NCBI GenBank assembly: GCA_021399445.1
Contig: JAJTUQ010000001.1
Coordinates: forward strand, 1,302,001-1,366,000
DNA: 64,000 nucleotides
Source of the DNA: Xylogone sp. PMI_703
Taxonomy: Eukaryota; Ascomycota; Leotiomycetes
Direction: 5' to 3'
Part shown: positions 43,868 through 54,821 of the stretch, piece by piece
Layout of the letters: each line of letters begins with the position of its first letter
How positions within the stretch are numbered: the first letter of the stretch is position 1
The notes under the pieces: generated by a model
Told to the model about the DNA's origin: nothing
The model's input: only the letters and a program-made list of their open reading frames with translations
The model's database searches: none
Made by a program: the position numbers and the translations under genes

Positions 43868-44868
43868 GATTGCGACTGTGTGGTGACTTGGAAAGACTGA
43901 ATGTAGAGACGGGAGGATTTAAAGAATGCGAGTCGGCCGGCGACAAGAGATTGAACGAAGGAAGGATGAAGAGAGAGTTGAACTGTGGAAAATAGATAAT
44001 AGTTGAAAGGAATGAGGAAGGAAAGACAAATACGCAGACACAGAAGGGAATTTATATCCAAAGAAACGAAACCCCTTGTTCGCCAAGGACCAAGGCGGAT
44101 GCTAAGGAAATCAGGAGAAGCGAAACAGTGGATCCCAGCTCTTACTGAAGGAAGACAAAATCATTGTAACCGAAGCTGTAGCAATGTCGTTTTGGCGCGA
44201 TGTCCGGCGTCAGAGTCCCTGGGAATCTGGACCGTGGGTGGATCACGGCTTCAAGACACAGCCTCTTCATACTGAGGATAAACCTAGGGAATAAGGTTTA
44301 GAGATATTTCAGCATGTGCCTCAAAATAGCTTTGCTGAGACGCGGACAAGATATTCTCTTCAATCTGAAGGGCCCGATTTCGATGTCTGTGGGGCAAAAC
44401 TCCGATGGTTGAGACGAGGCTGATACAAATTCTGGGGGACAAGCGAGCAGATGAACACCCCCGTTGCCTCGAGCAGTATGAGCTCGGACAGCAACAATTA
44501 TGAATACCAATCACCCTGATGAGTAGAGTGGAGCGCTATGCGCGGATTACCATATCCTCCGAAAAAACTTGCATGAACTTGCGATCGAATCTGCGTCCGG
44601 GCGTCTCCCAATGTAAAGAACAGTTACAACCCGTTTCAAGGAGAATGAGCGAGGTGAGCAGGGGAGCTTTGGGTCACGTGCAATGTGCGTGATTACATAA
44701 CAAGGGATGAGGTGCCTGATTGTGCCTGGACGGCTCACAAGTGTCAGTTATGCAGGCACGACAGCATAAAACCTCCGCAGGCAATGGGACGAGGCTGCAC
44801 AAAATCAGGCCCGATAATGACGATAAGCCACCCCTCACGCTAATCTACCAGCCCCACCACCAGACGAC
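43868..44868. other. upstream regions of the small secreted protein and AMMECR1 genes
   Basis: 1 kb between divergent genes. 43880-44060 is purine-rich on plus (CT-rich leader of the minus-strand gene). The remaining ORFs are short and overlap on both strands. Confidence 0.55.
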
Positions 44869-46071
44869 ATGTCTAGATCCTCTTCGTCTCTCTTACAAAT
44901 CCTTCAGCCTGCAACCTTTGGCATCGACACCGCCAAAGCAGAGTTTTCTGACGCTCTTGCCGCTGTCTCCGTCTTCAACTTGTGGCCGTCTGAGCAGACT
45001 TGGGATACACGGCAGCCTTTGGCCAAACCCTTCTCCGAGCACGCCGAAAGGAGAGTGAGGGCCATAGGTGAATGGTGCAGAAATCAGGCCATCCGATTAT
45101 TTACATACCGTCCAAGAAGGCCAATAAAAGAACCAGAACTTGAAAGAACGAGAATAACAGCTGCAAAAATGGCAACCGTCGAACACTGCATCTACTGCTT
45201 CGAAGTCCTGAGCGCAACGCTCGAGAATCGCACCCCTATGACTCTCGCCCAAGTCAGAGCCTCCTGGGCCGAATATCCCAAAGGTCTCGAACTAGATGAG
45301 GAAAATATCGCCATCAACAACACCGACCAGTCCTTAGAAGACGGAGCAGCCAAGACCACAGTAGCGTCAGCAACCAGCACCCTCCGCCCAGCCCTCGACC
45401 GTCTCTCTGGGTCTTCCACCCCAGCCTCAACCAGCACCAGTGCCAGTACGAGCACAAATGCGAGCGCCTCGTCAGTTTCCACAAACCTCACGACGCCCGA
45501 TCCAACATTCACTCCCATTGGAATCGGCCACCGCACCCACCAACGACCGACAATCACTGAATCCCCGCTCTTCGTGACCTGGAACACGCTCTCGAAACGG
45601 GACCCGACGCACCGCTCTCTGCGAGGCTGCATCGGGACCTTCGAAAGCATGGAGCTCTCCGAAGGTATCGCCTCCTACGCTTTAACCTCGGCGTTGCACG
45701 ACGTGCGCTTCAACCCGATCAGCCTCGCGGAACTGCCCACGCTTGAAGTCTCCGTGACGCTGCTGACGGACTTCGAGAACGCCAAAGATGCCATGGATTG
45801 GGAACTAGGCGTGCACGGATTGAGGATTAGCTTCTACTATCACCATCGCAAGTACGGTGCATGCTACTTGCCGGACGTGGCGCCTGAGCAGGGGTGGGAT
45901 AAGGAGGAGACGGTGGTGAGTCTGATGCGGAAGGCTGGATGGGGCGGGAGGAGGGATCGATGGCGGGAGGTGAATGATATGAAGGTGGTAAGGTTCCAGG
46001 GTATGGCGGAGAGTTTGGGGTGGGAGGAGTACAAGCTGTGGAAGGAGTGGGTTAAGAAGACGAAAGCGTGA
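44869..46071 (+). CDS. AMMECR1-domain protein
   Basis: Single exon; 400 aa from the ATG at 44869. The conserved AMMECR1 domain starts at MATVEHCIYCFEVLSATLE (M101, codon at 45169), continues WAEYPKG, then PLFVTWNTL and the invariant LRGCIGTF at residue 251. Next are YALTSALHDVRFNPISLAELPTLEVSVTLLTDFE, GVHGLRISF and ACYLPDVAPEQGWDKEETV, ending EYKLWKEWVKK. Residues ~168-211 are a Ser/Thr/Ala low-complexity insert inside the domain. The first 100 residues have no counterpart I know, so M101 may be the real start (300 aa). Cytosolic or nuclear; the biochemical role of the family is unsettled. Confidence 0.92.
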   Translation: MSRSSSSLLQILQPATFGIDTAKAEFSDALAAVSVFNLWPSEQTWDTRQPLAKPFSEHAERRVRAIGEWCRNQAIRLFTYRPRRPIKEPELERTRITAAKMATVEHCIYCFEVLSATLENRTPMTLAQVRASWAEYPKGLELDEENIAINNTDQSLEDGAAKTTVASATSTLRPALDRLSGSSTPASTSTSASTSTNASASSVSTNLTTPDPTFTPIGIGHRTHQRPTITESPLFVTWNTLSKRDPTHRSLRGCIGTFESMELSEGIASYALTSALHDVRFNPISLAELPTLEVSVTLLTDFENAKDAMDWELGVHGLRISFYYHHRKYGACYLPDVAPEQGWDKEETVVSLMRKAGWGGRRDRWREVNDMKVVRFQGMAESLGWEEYKLWKEWVKKTKA

Positions 46072-46619
46072 ATCATTTAAGGTCTTCTCTTCTCCCCGGC
46101 TGTGCATTTAATGCCGGAGTTTGCATACCTCTGAGAGAGAGAGCATTATCATCAGGGCATATTATTTTTTATACTATTTTTTCATGGTTTTTTTTAATTA
46201 ATCCATACTCTTTAGAGAAACGGATCAGGGGCGCGATATGGTATAGGGATGAAGTGGGATTGAAAGGAATCCACTGATGGAATTGGCACCGGAACTGGAA
46301 CTCGATCACTTCGTTCTCTAGATGATTGATTCACTTTTGGCCTTGGCGTTGGGAAACACGGGTCAGGGTCGTTAGCTGGGGGGTTTGGAGCAGGGAAACG
46401 GGGAGCATATCTATTTTCTTCTCTTCTCTTTTCTTTCCTCTGCAGGATAAATCTCCTAATCATGATAAACACGAATATTCTAGACTACAAACAGCACGAG
46501 ATACTTCAAAACGTAGTCCAGAATCGTGGCCATGACTTTGGCAATTATTTAGTCCCAAGACCACAAAGCTCGGACTTCCTTCCTCCCTATTAAAGCGAGC
46601 CCTAAATGATTCCACTCTT
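46072..46619. other. convergent intergenic
   Basis: 548 bp between the AMMECR1 and kinase-like 3' ends. Includes T-rich stretches at 46165-46200 and 46411-46440 compatible with 3' UTR signals. No gene. Confidence 0.6.
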
Positions 46620-47486
46620 TCACCCATCAACAGGAAGGTGTGAAAACGGCCCAACGCCCTGCTCACCGTTCAGAAGATGCGAAGCTCCTCTTGGGCCAGC
46701 ATTATTCTCCAAGACACGCACAAGCTTTGCGAGCACCTCAGATTTTCCAACCCCATGCACCTCCCTGTACACCTCCAGTAAGTCCCGCGTCCATGCGCAG
46801 CCCTTCGATCGCGCATCGTAAAGAAGAATAGCTTCCTGGAATTCAGGCGGGTAATACCCCGCGTGTCCCCAATCCAGGAAGAAAAGACGCCCAGCGTTGT
46901 CAAGGATCAGATTCCTCTGGTTCAAATCCATATGACACATTATCAGTCGGTCGAACTCTCCTATAAGGCTCCCCTCCCCGAAGAGTTTCGCTGTCAGCCA
47001 CTCTTCTAATTCATGCATGGAGCTGAACTTCGTGTGAGCGCCGTACACGCTGAAGAGTCGTCCTTGTGCTATGTTTTTTACCGGGCCAGGAACTGTGCTG
47101 TGAAGATGAGCTAGGGAAATGAAAGCTTGCTTGAGCTCATTCTTGATATGTTGCCGCTGCTGTTCTGTGCGGGTCTGCCATTCAATGGTGTCGAGACGCT
47201 CTCCGTTAATGTACTCCATGACAATATACTCAGCCTGCCCGTTAGATAAGGTTCTGTAAACCTGTGGTAGTCGCACATCACTTTTCTTGAGGATCTCTTC
47301 CATGTTTGCTACCTCCGCTTCTATAGAGAGATCTACTTTCATAATTGCTGTTGATGTGACCTTCACCACACGAGCCTGATCGTTGTTGTAGATATCTCGG
47401 CCCAGAGTTCCAAGTTTCCAAGCCTCTATTAGCTGGTCATCCGTGATATCTTTTAGATCTCTTCCTGCTTGAGCCTGGAGATACAT
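46620..47486 (-). CDS. APH-family (aminoglycoside phosphotransferase-like) kinase
   Basis: Single exon, 288 aa, ATG at 47486. Protein-kinase-like fold of the APH family common in fungi, acting on small molecules or unknown. VVKVTSTAIMKVD holds the likely ATP-site strand/Lys. VANMEEILKKSDVRLPQVYRT and EYIVMEYINGERLDTIEW form the hinge. The catalytic loop is CHMDLNQRN with H185, D187 and N192; the metal-binding LFFLDWGHAGY has D205. PPEFQEAILLYDARSKG follows. All key residues present, so probably active. Fungal members are rarely antibiotic-resistance genes; substrate unknown. The C-terminus ends in PVDG without a signal. Confidence 0.9.
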   Translation of the reverse strand: MYLQAQAGRDLKDITDDQLIEAWKLGTLGRDIYNNDQARVVKVTSTAIMKVDLSIEAEVANMEEILKKSDVRLPQVYRTLSNGQAEYIVMEYINGERLDTIEWQTRTEQQRQHIKNELKQAFISLAHLHSTVPGPVKNIAQGRLFSVYGAHTKFSSMHELEEWLTAKLFGEGSLIGEFDRLIMCHMDLNQRNLILDNAGRLFFLDWGHAGYYPPEFQEAILLYDARSKGCAWTRDLLEVYREVHGVGKSEVLAKLVRVLENNAGPRGASHLLNGEQGVGPFSHLPVDG

Positions 47487-48379
47487 CTTTTACTTCAGTA
47501 TGATAATTGTGTGACAATTGTGTGGTAGACGAAAAGTAAAACGGAACAGTAAACTTTCTTTTATTCTTCTCTTTGTTCTCAGATAAACGACCGTATCGAC
47601 TTAAAACAAACGGAAACAGCAGATAGCGACTAGACTAACTTATTGCAATTGCATGTCCCAAAAACAACCTTTCTATTCCAGACTCAAATTTTTTTGTCCC
47701 AAAACGACGCTCAAGTTTTCCTTCTCGCAATCAAATCAAGCAGCCCCTTTGAAATAACGGGCGGGGGTATATATAAAATCAAGTAAATATGCGCAGAGAA
47801 AAGGACAACACAACAAAGTAAGACAAACTTGAAGGCACAAAAATAAGAAAATGACAGGGTTATATGCTTCTGAAAACGAGTCATGAAAATATGAGATCCT
47901 CCCTGAAAACTCCACGCATCCTTTATGTATCCCAAATTCACCCGTAGTCTTCCCATGCAAATCCCTACTCCACTAACAATTATACATAAAACAAAACAAG
48001 TGACGGACATATGTCTACATGAATCCTACCCCGCCGTCTGATTATTAATATTAATTTTGCTAGGCTCGAGGTGATGATTTCAATTCCAAGCTTAGGTTGT
48101 GGCGTGCTAGCCCTGATCGTCTCCCCTGAGAGTGCGAATGCGGGAGGTTTAATCAATATAAACCGCAGCTATACTCGTCGATAACAATGGCGTTCCTATG
48201 CCCCCCTGTCCCAACCCCTGGAATAGACATCTTGCTCACTCATATTCCCCCGAGAGGTGCCTATTGTGTCGTATCTCATCTGATTCGTAGAAAAGTTGAT
48301 CCGCTGCAAATGATTGGGTCCAAAATAATAGATATCCGAAGTGTAACATCCCGACGATAAAGAGGCTTTTCAAAAAACG
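47487..48379. other. intergenic, kinase promoter and Ras-gene 3' UTR
   Basis: 893 bp, AT-rich, no coding signal. Confidence 0.55.
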
Positions 48380-49153
48380 TCACCAACACTTTAACTTTCT
48401 CCAGAAGCCGCCTTTTCCCGATGCTTTACCAAGGCTCATCTTCTCGCCACCAGCAGGAAGCGGACTCAACGGAGCTGTCATCGCTCTTCTGGTCCCTAGC
48501 CCCCCACCTGCAGAGCCAGAACTGCCCACTCCTCTGGCTCCTTCGCTGTCACCAGAGCCGGAATTAGCAGCAATCCGACGTGCTTCAACGACTCTCCGAA
48601 CAATTAGTGCAAAGGTCTCCTCGATATTGACCGTATTTCGGGCGCTGGTCTCCATAAAACCGCAACCTCTTGCCCTGGCCCATTCCAAGCCAACCTGAGC
48701 CGGAACCTGTCTGCTCTCCTGCAGATCACACTTGTTACCAGCAACTATCTTGACAGGCTTCACCCAGCTCTCCGCCCCTCCATTCTTCTTCTTTCCAGCC
48801 TTGTCGCTTACCCAAGCTTCCATGCGCGTCTCAGTCTCCATGTCGATGAGATCGTTGAAGTAGGTCAGCTGGTCCAAGCTGTTGCTGCTGGTGATGTCGT
48901 AGACGAGCAGGAAGGCGTCGCTGCGCAAGTTGCTAGTGGCCCACATGCCGCGGTACTCCTCCTGGCCGGCTGTATCAGTCAGGTTGAGGTGGTATGTGGC
49001 GCCGTCAATCCGGCGCGTAATGCTGTAGGAGTCCTCGATGGTTGGGTCGTACTCATGGGTCCACTGGGAGCGGACCAGACGCAGGGTAATACTAGACTTT
49101 CCGCAACCACCATCTCCGCAGATTGTAATAGATATTTTCTCCGGGACATCCAT
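48380..49153 (-). CDS. Ras-family small GTPase with atypical C-terminus
   Basis: Single exon, 257 aa. G1 is GDGGCGKSS (G13-S21); switch I/effector YDPTIEDSY (36-43); G3 DTAGQEEY with Q64; G4 NKCDL; G5 ETSA. The effector loop is Ras/Rap-like rather than Rho or Rab. There is a ~20-residue Lys/Gly-rich insert (VSDKAGKKKNGGAESWVK) before the NKCD strand and a ~60-residue Ser/Gly-rich hypervariable region. It ends FWRKLKCW and stop: a basic patch and one Cys but no CaaX box. A C-terminal intron adding residues cannot be excluded, since TTG/GTGACG overlaps the stop. Probably a fungal Ras-subfamily regulator of growth; which one is not decided. Confidence 0.92.
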   Translation of the reverse strand: MDVPEKISITICGDGGCGKSSITLRLVRSQWTHEYDPTIEDSYSITRRIDGATYHLNLTDTAGQEEYRGMWATSNLRSDAFLLVYDITSSNSLDQLTYFNDLIDMETETRMEAWVSDKAGKKKNGGAESWVKPVKIVAGNKCDLQESRQVPAQVGLEWARARGCGFMETSARNTVNIEETFALIVRRVVEARRIAANSGSGDSEGARGVGSSGSAGGGLGTRRAMTAPLSPLPAGGEKMSLGKASGKGGFWRKLKCW

Positions 49154-52143
49154 GACTATGGAATATGGGGATTGGTGTATAGAGAGAAAGGTATTTGGAT
49201 AGGTGTCTAGGAAATGTGGAGTGGTAGTACTTTCGGAAGCAATCGAAAGTACTGTGTTTTAGGTCCGTCGCGAATTCTGTCGCAAGTATAAACTGAGAAA
49301 ATTCAGACTTTTAAAGTTGTGAGCGGTGGTCGCTGTTTGCTCCTTTTCCCCCAAACTAGACTTTCAACCCTAATGCTCCTCTGTGTTTGTGACAATCCAA
49401 GCAGGAGAGCGAAACCAGATCCGCTTTTATAATGAAAGAGACGACGGCAGTGATGGCAATTCCTTCCCCTCTCTTCCGTGTCTCATATGCAAAGAGCAGA
49501 AATAAAAAGAATACTATGCGCAGATGCAAGACACCGTAAAAGCCCTAGAGTCAAAGACCTAAAAAGGGCTCACGCAAGAAAAAAGGAAGGATTCCGTGTC
49601 GCGAATTTCGGCTCAACGAAGAAATCAGAACCCGAAACCAATTAACAGTAGTATCCCAGCCAAAGGATAATTGGTGTTTCCTTGTTATGCTCCTCCTGAA
49701 TCTGCACTCTTGTCCGCAATTCTGCGCGGCGAAAGTTGTCGGAAGGTGCCGGGGACGAAAAGTCGCAGTTTTAATATTCGTGCAATCGAATGGCGATGTC
49801 TGCTTTGGTGTAGTGTAACGCAAAGAGATGCGAATGCGGGAAGTTGCAGGAGCGGATCGCAACGCGAAGAAATGGTCGAGGGCAGCTGAGAATGGGGAAT
49901 AAAATCGGTATTACAGTATTAAGAGACTTTGGAGTCGAGCGTTGAATAAATTCCCTCAGAAAACCTGGTTCATAGAAATTGGTTGAGCGACACCCTCTGA
50001 CACCCGCACACGCAAAGTTCTTCCTTTTTCTCACTTCTCCAACCCTTTCTCTTTGGCTGCGCAATTCTCTTTTTGCTTCTTCCTCTTCTCTCTTTTCTAT
50101 TGGCGACAACGGGGAGGCAGAGCGACCAAGGAATTGAAACAGAGAAGAAACCAATGTGACAATGATGTAGACGGCGACCAGGTGGTAGAGGGATTTCGAA
50201 GAAGCAAAATAAATTAAAAGAAGAGATAGAAGAGATAGAGATATGGCGCGAGAGAGATGGAGAAGGAGAGGAGAGAAAGACGACAATTGGTAATGATTAA
50301 TTAACTATTATTATTCAGGATGATGTATTAATGGGAAGGGATGTGGATGGGAAGGAGGAGAAAAGGGCTGAGAACGGGAAAAGGGTTGGCGCACTCGCAG
50401 ACTCGCAATTGGGGGAGGAAGCAGTGAAGCAGTTGAAGGGGTCCGTCCGCCTGCATCTGGCACCTCGTGGGCGTCGCTTCGTGCCTTCCCTTCCCATTAC
50501 CTTCCCTTTTCTCCCCATGCAGCACCCAACACTGTACACAGTACCAAAAGAAACCTGTCGATCTAGAGCCCTAGTTGTGATACCAACTCTGACAGGAACT
50601 TGGCAAGCGCAAACTACATCTGTGGTGTGTGGATGCCATGCGATATGATGCGATGCGATGCGATTGTCCGGTCCGGCAACCTCAAGTCAGAGCGCAGCGA
50701 GGAGGATACCGATACAAGGATCCAGGGCGGTAATACCGTACTGTACGGAGTCGAGGGAGTACAGAACCAAGAGAGGGCGTGTGCTTGACGGTTTGCGCTT
50801 TGATGCTCTCCTGTCTTGTCTCCTTGGCGGCCAGAGACCCTCAGCGGTGAACTCGTGGGATGCAGGGAAGATCTGCCTACGTTCAACATCAATATCCTGG
50901 ATACTTTTCCTCTCATGACGTCGAGGACAATCCAAGTATCGAATAACACCATGATGCTGAAGTAGAGTAGGGTAGAGTGTTACAGATCCTTTCTCTGGAG
51001 GTTCGAGATACTCTTTCGCTGGCTGTAAATTCTGCACTCTGTCCTTCCAGCTTCTGACATCTGGGATCTGCTGTTGTTTCTCCTGCGTCGTGCCTCGACA
51101 ATTGCAATTGCTGCTTTCTGCTGATGGTGAATATTAATTAGAGTGACAGCCGGGGCGCCTGTGGTGGTAGGGATTGCGGGTTCCGCGGTCAGCACTGTCC
51201 ACTGGGCACCCGTGCACTCGAGGGGCCCTCCCTGTCTTGTGCGTCCGCCATGACATTATTTTTCCCTTTTCTCCCTCTTCCTCCACCTCTTTCTATCTCT
51301 TCTATTCCAAATCTTTTCTTTTTCTTTACTCCATACGCAGAAGACACACGATGGTTCAGTCAATCCTCCAGCAATGACATCTCTTCACTCTACAATACAG
51401 TATGACCTGACAATGCGGTGATACCTGCAAGTAATCAGGACAGCTGCTGTATTGATGTACAGTGAAATGAGGCGTCTGAAGAGGCATTTCCCACCTGCAT
51501 TAGCGGTCCCCTCCACCGTCGTATCGGTCCAGTTCCCTCAGCTCCGAAGAAGCATTGCGAGGCGAACGGCGCATTCCAGGTGGTGGCGGGAAATTACAAA
51601 ACACGTGGTTAAGAACCAGTCCAGTGCGTCGTTACTGTAAGTAGTCAGGTACCACTGCTACCGTAGCAGTTGTGCTTCGATAAGTACGGAGACTATTGCT
51701 GGCGGTATCTCCGACAACCATTGCTTGCATGTCTCTTTCTCTCCTTCTCATTATGCTTTATAGCATTGTTCGGCAATACTTGATCTGCTAGTGCAGATAA
51801 GAAGGCAGATTTGGAATTCTCAACTATTGTGTCTGTGCCTCACTTTTGTGGGGAATGAATCCAGACAATAGTAGCTTCATGAAAACTTTTGAAGTTGATA
51901 TTGCATCCTAGCTCAGTGTTCGTGATAGATTGTTTTTTCATATTTGGTGGCGTGTTGGTTGGTACCTGGCAAAACGGATTCGCTTAATAAGGCTGCTGTT
52001 ATGGTGGACCATTTAATTTATTTCCCTTGAATGATTGTGTCGTGCAAACTTCCTCTTCGATTATTTATTCCAGTTAAAAGTACAATCGTACTATATCGGC
52101 ATAATCCCCGCTTGCTCTTTTATCATAGTTCATATCTTTCGAA
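49154..52143. other. 3 kb gene-poor region between the Ras gene and the 52144 gene
   Basis: 49154-50300 is pyrimidine-rich on the minus strand (e.g. 50000-50280), which suggests a long promoter/5' leader for the Ras gene. A 171-codon minus frame at 49771-50286 begins with TTG and looks like that leader, not a protein. A GATGC repeat (three units) sits at 50647-50661. CT-rich sequence at 51260-51340 (plus) looks promoter-like but no gene follows closely. 51650-52140 is AT-rich and leads to the next ATG. Confidence 0.5.
50647..50664. repeat. short tandem repeat (GATGC)n
   Basis: Three full GATGC units and a partial fourth. Just 5' (50635-50646) is a degenerate CGATAT copy. Microsatellite scale. 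Confidence 0.7.
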
Positions 52144-53316
52144 ATGGCTGGGCATTACCACCCTTCGGCAGCTGAGCGTGCCGCTATCAGCGCCGAGTTC
52201 GAAGATCTTCTGAGAAAAGCTATTGCAGATCCCCAGCAAATCACCGATGAGGAGAAACGTCGCATCTTAGGTGAGCCCTCTGCTGAAGTGGAAGCTGCAA
52301 ACATTGCGGAGGTCACGGGCGGGACGATGACCAGGGAAGATCTCTTGCGCATCGCGAGAGAAGATACAAGCCAGTTAACTCTGGAGCAAGCGAAGCTCAT
52401 TGGAGACAATTTTTGCAAGCCGCATCAGATCCCATACCACAAGGGGTTTCGCAGGGGATTGGGCCTCATCCAGTCAAGCCAAGAGCGAGTGGATTTAACC
52501 ATAAAGGCTGAGGCTGCCTTGAGGACTGAGGAGGAGTATGACGCATTTACTAAAGCTGAACGGTATGTTTCCGAGAAAGCTAGCGCGGATAGTCGATGGT
52601 TCTTTCAAGAGAGACAAAATCAGTTGAAGTTTGTGCCTGAATGGACTACGAGAATTCTTAATCGGAAAACCGGTTACGGATATGTATACTACCGTGCAAC
52701 ATTAGATGCGGAGGGTATTACGCCGAAGAAGTGGTCATGTTATGTTGCCAACATATACGGGCAGGGCCGATCTGGGTTTAAAGGTCTGGAAAATGCTAGG
52801 AACGCGATTGATGACATGAAAACCAAGTGGATTGAGCATGAGTATTCCACAGCTCAAATGACTGAGATCCGAGAGTAATAGCAATTTTCCTTGTTCTGTA
52901 AGTGAGGAAGCACGATTAGCTAACTTTATACACTTAGACACTTTTGTAAGTTCCGGGAATCACCGGAATTTGGGTCTGGGTTGATGAAACACACGTTTGT
53001 TCTGGCAACTCCTGAAAGCTATAGGTCAGATAATGCGGACGCTCATCTCCCGATATCGAAGGTTAAGCAATGGATTTGGGTATGTGATCCTGATTGGAAA
53101 CCTCAAGTGCCTGGAGCGAAATCAGATGACGATGGGTACGACGGAAGATTGAAAATCTATACGAATACGCTTTATACTGGATTCTATGTATCTAGATCGG
53201 AGGAAGAGGACAACATCGATCTAAAAGACCTCTGGCGGCAGGCACAGAGTATGCCTGAGGGGATATGGACTCGTAATATTTCCGATATATCTAGGTACCA
53301 ACCAAAACTCTACTAA
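52144..53316 (+). CDS. uncharacterised fungal protein, two exons
   Basis: Exon 1 is 52144-52874 and exon 2 52938-53316, with a 63 nt intron (GTAATA, GCTAAC branch, TACACTTAG); 1110 nt, 369 aa. Without splicing the first frame stops at GAGTAATAG; splicing joins MTEIREHFCKFRESPEFG and opens the second half. N-terminal ~110 residues are helical and charged (AERAAISAEFEDLLRKAI, DEEKRRILGEP). The centre, EKASADSRWFFQERQNQLKFVPEWTTR, then GYGYVYYRATL and WSCYVANIYGQGRSGFKGL, looks like one alpha/beta unit. The second half has WIWVCDPDW, DDGYDGRLKIYTNTLYTGFYVSRSEE and DLKDLWRQAQ. It resembles unannotated lineage-specific families of Leotiomycetes as I recall them; no function is inferred. No signal peptide. 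Confidence 0.8.
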
Positions 53317-54821
53317 AATGTCTCCGGAGCGCTAGAGGTTTGTCATTTCGATTGGACTCTTGTTAAATGGTCCTTTATTCAACTTGCACCGAATATTTCA
53401 GAATTGTTGAGAAACACTCGCACGTACCGAAGAGGTACCAGATGTATACTCTCACCTCTTACTCTCACATATGCATCCTAGAACTTCTATATTTCATACT
53501 TTACGTTTCTATAGACAGCTAGAAGACGGTCTAGAATATCTAGTATCTTCAGATATTCGGACGCTGATGCTCTGAAACCACAGGTTATACTAGGGCCATC
53601 AAGTTTAGAAGAGAATTGAAGAACTTATTAGATTTGAGAATTGTAAGTGCCTCCTCAGCATGAGCTTTATCAATATTATTAAGCGCGCGTTCTTTTGTCC
53701 ATTTATCATCACTCAATGGCGCTGAATATGCCAAAACTAGAAGACATGAATATTTGTAACTCGCATATATTTCTGGCTCTAGCCTTACTCTTCCTTTGTA
53801 GGTGTTTAAAGATCTTTCGCAGCTGACTAGACGACTCGGATCCTCTGCTGAGTCAAGGACGGCCATGACTTTGCGGATTGGTGAGTTCTCATCAGTCCCT
53901 AAGCGTGACCAGTCTTTCAAAGGTAAGGAATCGGGGACTATTCACTCGTATCAAATGATACTAAATCTTTCATGGTTCTCTGTCTATCAGAAACAAGTGG
54001 GGATGTGGCCGGTTTACTCCAAGTGCCGCAAACTCGATAAATCTAGATATCGTTCGTAATCCCAAAATATGTTCAGCTAAATGATTAGAGAGATGCAAAG
54101 GATTCCCGTCCATTATCTCCAGACGTCACAAGATCTAAAAACTATGGTTGCCGTTGACCCAGGATCACTAAAAATCCATTTGCCGAGTTATATGAAAGTT
54201 TTCAGGAAAGAATCATCTAGCTGGAGAGCTGTCAATCATGGAACAGATCGATATCTTCCGAATCTTGAAAGGTATTAAGGCCGTTGCTCGCAAATGCAAA
54301 GTCGAGGTCCGGGCCGTCCAGCCCAGCACCTCGGCTGGTGCGAGCAACTGGTTCCTGCATAATGGATTTGAGCCAGTGTCTATCCAGCTTCTGGATTCGC
54401 TGAACTACGTCCAAGTACTGAAGCGATGTGACTCTGGGGCGTCAAAATAAGCTACAATTTAGGTAACTTTTCTCGGATGCCAAGCACTCGACCGGCTTCG
54501 AATAAGCCTGTTACCACTGGTCATTGACCAGTCGCAAGCATTAGAAAACCAACAATCATGATCACGAAACTGGAACCGTGTTAGGAATATCTCCACCAGA
54601 TATTTTCTCATTTCCGAATACGTCCGGATGACCCCATTGCAAAGAAGAGGGAGAGTTGGATCCCGTCCTTGCTCAACATGTTCATAGCTCTTTCTTATCT
54701 AGTACTAGAGCTTCTCTGGGTGAACATCGTGAACTCCCACCAATCTTCTTTTCTTACCCTTTCGAATATCTCAGTAGGAGCTTATTTAGACTTCACATCC
54801 TTCGTAATAACTTGAGTCAGG
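53317..54821. other. intergenic; possible eroded gene on the minus strand
   Basis: 1.5 kb. A 111-codon minus frame (53585-53920, TTG start) reads like protein (KVMAVLDSAEDPSRLVSCE, DKAHAEEALTILKSN). A second minus stretch near 54000-54110 contains DGNPLHLSNHLAEHIL, faintly ankyrin-like, but stops separate them and no exon model closes. Perhaps a decayed gene; not called. Confidence 0.35.

Noticed and set aside
49771..50286. 171-codon minus ORF with Leu/Ser-rich N-terminus
   Set aside because: Starts from TTG and reflects a CT-rich leader upstream of the Ras gene rather than a membrane protein.
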